In this document: positions 7,306 through 9,163 of the stretch, piece by piece
Layout: each line of letters starts with the position of its first letter
How positions within the stretch are numbered: the first letter of the stretch is position 1
NCBI GenBank assembly: GCA_017616675.1
Contig: JAFZXR010000018.1
Span: forward strand, 1-9,163
DNA: 9,163 nt
Direction: 5' to 3'
From: Bacteroidales bacterium
Lineage (GTDB): Bacteria; Bacteroidota; Bacteroidia; Bacteroidales; F082
The notes under the pieces: model-generated
Database searches by the model: none
The model's input: only the letters and a program-made list of their open reading frames with translations
What the model was told of the DNA's origin: nothing
Program-made: the position numbers and the translations under genes

Positions 7306-7308
7306 CAT

Positions 7309-8145
7309 TTATAACACCTTTTTCGTCATTATCCTGTTAATCCTATCCCACCATCTTGTTGGAAGGATGTTGTGTAGGAAGATTATCATCTTGCCGCCAC
7401 GTCCGACGCAGTAACGTGTCCGCGGCCGACAACGGTTCACGGCCTTGCAGATGGCGCGGGTGACGACTTTCGGCTTCGAAAACATGTTCGAGGTGTATGC
7501 TTTGTGCATGTTGTTGGCTTCGTTCATGGCTTTTTCCTCGTACACCGTTCCGCGCGACGACTCCGCCAAGTTGTCGGCCGCGATGATGCCCCAGTTGGTC
7601 TTGATGGCACTCGGCTCGATCAGCACGACCTTGATGCCGAAGGGCTGTGTCTCCATGCGGAGGGCGTCGCTGAAGGTCTCGACCGCGAACTTCGAGACGT
7701 TGTACCAGCCTCCGAAATACACCGTGGCCTTTCCAGCGATGGAGGCGATGTTGATGATGCGGCCTGAATGCTGAGCGCGCATCGTCGGAAGCACGAGCTG
7801 ACACATCCTTGCCATTCCAAACACGTTGACTTCGAGCTGTTTGCGGGCTTCGGCCATTGTCACGTTCTCAATTGCGCCGAAGTAGCCGTAGCCTGCGTTG
7901 TTAATCAAGACATCAATGCGATGTTCAGTGTCGAGCACCGATTTTACGCATTCTTGCATTGAGTTGTCGTCGGTAACGTCCAAGCTAAGCGGTACGATGC
8001 CATATTCTTTGAGTGGCTCCATCAAATCCGTTCTTCTCGCCGCCGCATATACCTTATGCCCCTGCTTCGCCAACGCTACTGCCGAATCATATCCAATTCC
8101 CGAGCTTCCTCCAGTGATGAGGATTATTTTTGAGTTGTTTTTCAT
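7309..8145 (-). CDS. Classical short-chain dehydrogenase/reductase (SDR)
   Basis: NAD(P)-dependent oxidoreductase of 278 residues, full length for a classical SDR with a C-terminal extension. A Rossmann fold opens with TGGSSGIG (11-18). ARR (36-38) after the second strand suggests NADP(H). DVT (56-58) contacts the adenine and NNAG is at 82-85. The catalytic residues are N107, S135, Y148 and K152 (Y-N-V-S-K). EPSAIKTNW (from about 177) is the usual post-catalytic segment. The tail is basic and hydrophobic (RPRTRYCVGRGGK, then IIFLHNILP), as in SDRs acting on lipid or steroid-like substrates; the substrate cannot be read. No signal peptide, so cytosolic. I start it at the ATG at 8145, where MKNNSKIILITGG fits the family. 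The longer in-frame start at 8232 would add 29 unrelated residues, lies upstream of the promoter and overlaps the divergent gene. The stop is 3 nt from the palindromic element at 7235-7305. Confidence 0.93.
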   Translation of the reverse strand: MKNNSKIILITGGSSGIGYDSAVALAKQGHKVYAAARRTDLMEPLKEYGIVPLSLDVTDDNSMQECVKSVLDTEHRIDVLINNAGYGYFGAIENVTMAEARKQLEVNVFGMARMCQLVLPTMRAQHSGRIINIASIAGKATVYFGGWYNVSKFAVETFSDALRMETQPFGIKVVLIEPSAIKTNWGIIAADNLAESSRGTVYEEKAMNEANNMHKAYTSNMFSKPKVVTRAICKAVNRCRPRTRYCVGRGGKMIIFLHNILPTRWWDRINRIMTKKVL

Positions 8146-8152
8146 AATGATA

Positions 8153-8160
8153 CAAAAGTA
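8153..8160 (-). promoter_or_regulatory. Promoter -7 box of the SDR gene, almost at its start codon
   Basis: TACTTTTG on the minus strand matches TAnnTTTG exactly. Only 7 nt (TATCATT) separate it from the ATG at 8145. Because the phylum starts transcription about 7 nt after this box, the mRNA should begin at or within a base or two of the ATG. No clear -33 element is visible; that position lies over the opposite promoter. Confidence 0.6.
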
Positions 8161-8173
8161 CGAATATTTTTTG

Positions 8174-8181
8174 TACCTTTG
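8174..8181 (+). promoter_or_regulatory. Promoter -7 box of the HD-domain gene, almost at its start codon
   Basis: TACCTTTG matches TAnnTTTG and ends 4 nt before the ATG at 8186. The expected transcription start coincides with the first codon, so a leaderless mRNA is predicted. It lies 13 bp from the opposed SDR box (8153-8160), so RNA polymerase bound at one probably covers the other. No clear -33 element is seen. Confidence 0.6.
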
Positions 8182-8185
8182 TAAT

Positions 8186-8803
8186 ATGAAAATTAATTCA
8201 GACATAATTTCATACATTGAATCCGAAATCATCCCGCGCTACGACCACTTCGACGCGGCACATCAGCGTGACCATGTGATGATGGTTATCAAGCAAAGCC
8301 TTGAAATTGCTGAACAACTCGATGTTGACAAGGATATGGTTTATGTTATTGCAGCGTATCACGATACAGGGCTTTGCGAAGGTCGTGAGCACCATCATGA
8401 GGTGTCGGCGCAGATAATAAAATCGGATAAAAACCTTCGGAAATGGTTTACTGAAGAGCAGATTCAAACCGTGGCCGATGCCGCCGAAGACCATCGCGCT
8501 TCAGCGAAACACGAGCCTCGAACCATTTATGGTCGCATCGTAGCGGAAGCCGACCGCTTCATCGACCCAGAGACCATCGTAAAGCGCACCATCCAATACG
8601 GCCTCGACCACTATCCCGAGCTCTCCAAAGAGCAGCAATACGACCGCATGATGCAGCACCTTCACGAAAAATACGGCCGCAACGGATATCTGAAACTTTG
8701 GTTTCCCGAATCGCCAAACACCGCAAGACTCGAAAAACTTCGCCAAATGATTGATAATGAAACTGAAATAAAGCTGATTTTTGAAAATTTTTTCGAGTTG
8801 TAG
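8186..8803 (+). CDS. HD-domain metal-dependent phosphohydrolase, substrate unknown
   Basis: A 205-residue protein of the HD superfamily, metal-dependent hydrolases that mostly act on phosphate esters such as nucleotides. The metal-binding pattern H...HD...D is complete: H30 in AHQRDH, H59-D60 in AAYHDTG, and D123 in AEADRF. H69-H70 (GREHHH) and H103 (EDHRAS) are further histidines in the usual helical positions. The C-terminal third contains YLKLWFPES. It resembles the small conserved HD proteins of Bacteroidales, whose substrates I do not know. No signal or membrane segment, so cytosolic. The start MKINSD at 8186 fits the family; the frame stays open upstream to 7898, but that stretch is antisense to the SDR and precedes the promoter. 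The RHH gene follows 58 nt later with its own promoter, and no terminator hairpin lies between them. Confidence 0.88.
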   Translation: MKINSDIISYIESEIIPRYDHFDAAHQRDHVMMVIKQSLEIAEQLDVDKDMVYVIAAYHDTGLCEGREHHHEVSAQIIKSDKNLRKWFTEEQIQTVADAAEDHRASAKHEPRTIYGRIVAEADRFIDPETIVKRTIQYGLDHYPELSKEQQYDRMMQHLHEKYGRNGYLKLWFPESPNTARLEKLRQMIDNETEIKLIFENFFEL

Positions 8804-8825
8804 CTGCACGTATTAAAAAATGTAT

Positions 8826-8833
8826 TACTTTTG
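8826..8833 (+). promoter_or_regulatory. Promoter -7 box of the RHH-peroxiredoxin unit
   Basis: TACTTTTG followed by CA is identical over 10 bases to the box at 2651-2660. It ends 28 nt before the ATG at 8862, the same spacing as at the DUF1846 gene. The predicted transcription start near 8840 lies after the alternative in-frame ATG at 8820, which excludes that longer start. A -33 TTTG is not evident. Confidence 0.65.
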
Positions 8834-8861
8834 CAATCGAAAGTATTTAAAAGTATTACAA

Positions 8862-9110
8862 ATGGAAGCAATCGTTAGAAAACCGGCATCGTTTCGCTTG
8901 AGAACCGACCTTTTGGAAAGTTTGAAGAAAAATGCGGCTCGCGAAAACAGAACACTGAATAATTATGTTGAAAGTGTTTTGCTTGACATCGTTTATAATA
9001 GCCCAAATGAAGAGACAATAGCTGCTATAAAAGAGGCAAAGTCAAGTCACGGAAGGGTTTACACCAATGTTGATGAGATGTTCAACGATATTTTAGATGA
9101 CAAAAAATAA
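8862..9110 (+). CDS. Ribbon-helix-helix protein, antitoxin-like, without an adjacent toxin
   Basis: A small acidic-tailed protein of 82 residues. Residues 8-14 (PASFRLR) fit the DNA-contacting strand of a ribbon-helix-helix fold. Residues 15-28 (TDLLESLKKNAARE) fit helix 1, the turn is NRTLNN (29-34), and 35-45 fit helix 2. The LNNYVES motif is typical of Bacteroidota proteins labelled toxin-antitoxin system protein. The tail (46-82), with ETIAAIKEAK and VYTNVDEMFNDIL, has the amphipathic acidic look of an antitoxin region that wraps a RelE-like toxin. Such dimers usually repress their own promoter. I chose the ATG at 8862 because it follows the promoter at 8826; an in-frame ATG at 8820 precedes it. 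No toxin follows: the next start, 4 nt on, is a peroxiredoxin. It may be an orphan antitoxin or a plain regulator; the antitoxin role is inference. Confidence 0.78.
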   Translation: MEAIVRKPASFRLRTDLLESLKKNAARENRTLNNYVESVLLDIVYNSPNEETIAAIKEAKSSHGRVYTNVDEMFNDILDDKK

Positions 9111-9114
9111 AATT

Positions 9115-9163
9115 ATGTTACAAGTTGGTCAAAAAGCCCCTTATTTTGAGGGCAAAGATGAAA
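9115..9163 (+). CDS. Peroxiredoxin (AhpC/TSA, Bcp-like), N-terminal fragment cut by window edge
   Basis: Only 16 codons are inside the window: MLQVGQKAPYFEGKDE. The pattern M-L-x-V-G-x-K-A-P-x-F-E-G is the first strand of thiol peroxidases of the AhpC/TSA fold, especially the Bcp/PrxQ group, which reduce hydroperoxides with thioredoxin as electron donor. The catalytic Cys would lie about 30 residues beyond the edge, so activity cannot be judged. The usual family Asp before F is Tyr here (APYF rather than APDF). The start lies 4 nt after the RHH stop with no room for a promoter, so it is probably co-transcribed with the RHH gene. It could also be another thioredoxin-fold protein. Confidence 0.65.
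   Translation, partial: MLQVGQKAPYFEGKDE

Noticed and set aside
8146..8232. A longer N-terminus for the SDR starting at 8232
   Set aside because: The extra 29 residues do not resemble the family, would overlap the HD gene, and lie upstream of the -7 box at 8153-8160.
9111..9163. A RelE/YafQ-type toxin downstream of the RHH gene
   Set aside because: The 16 codons present read MLQVGQKAPYFEG, which fits a peroxiredoxin N-terminus and no toxin family I know.

Overview
The window reads as chromosomal DNA of a member of the Bacteroidota, most probably Bacteroidales. Three signs point there. Five candidate promoters carry the -7 box TAnnTTTG typical of that phylum's main sigma factor. No start codon that I examined has a clear Shine-Dalgarno sequence. 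The first gene encodes a gingipain-family protease that ends in the opening of a type IX secretion (T9SS) sorting domain. The genus cannot be read from the sequence. I see no tRNA, rRNA, CRISPR array, transposase or phage gene.

Layout. (1) 1-2552, minus strand: a secreted C25 cysteine protease, cut at its C-terminus by the window edge. It resembles lysine-gingipain (Kgp) more than arginine-gingipain, and keeps the equivalents of the Kgp catalytic Cys, His and Asp and of two lysine-pocket residues. Instead of Kgp haemagglutinin modules it has two Listeria/Bacteroides-type repeats before the sorting signal. (2) 2553-2686: a divergent control region with one promoter on each strand. (3) 2687-7099, plus strand: a likely two-gene operon of a DUF1846/UPF0371 protein and a large M16 (pitrilysin/insulinase) zinc-protease lipoprotein. 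(4) 7100-7308: a gene-free stretch between convergent genes, packed with a long imperfect inverted repeat, a bidirectional terminator and a second multi-stem palindrome. (5) 7309-8145, minus strand: a short-chain dehydrogenase/reductase. (6) 8146-8185: a 40-bp divergent control region whose two -7 boxes lie so close to the start codons that both genes should give leaderless or nearly leaderless mRNA. (7) 8186-8803: an HD-domain hydrolase. (8) 8862-9110: a ribbon-helix-helix (RHH), antitoxin-like protein, followed 4 nt later by the start of a peroxiredoxin (9115 onward, cut by the window edge) rather than by a toxin.

How the genes fit together. The secreted protease and the M16 lipoprotein could both serve protein breakdown in the cell envelope or outside the cell, and the operon containing the M16 gene diverges from the protease gene. 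That link is inference. The other genes look like ordinary housekeeping or stress functions. I found no convincing unknown multi-gene system. The points most worth following are the Kgp-like protease with unusual C-terminal architecture, the back-to-back leaderless promoters, the structured 7.1-7.3 kb intergenic stretch and the toxin-less RHH gene.
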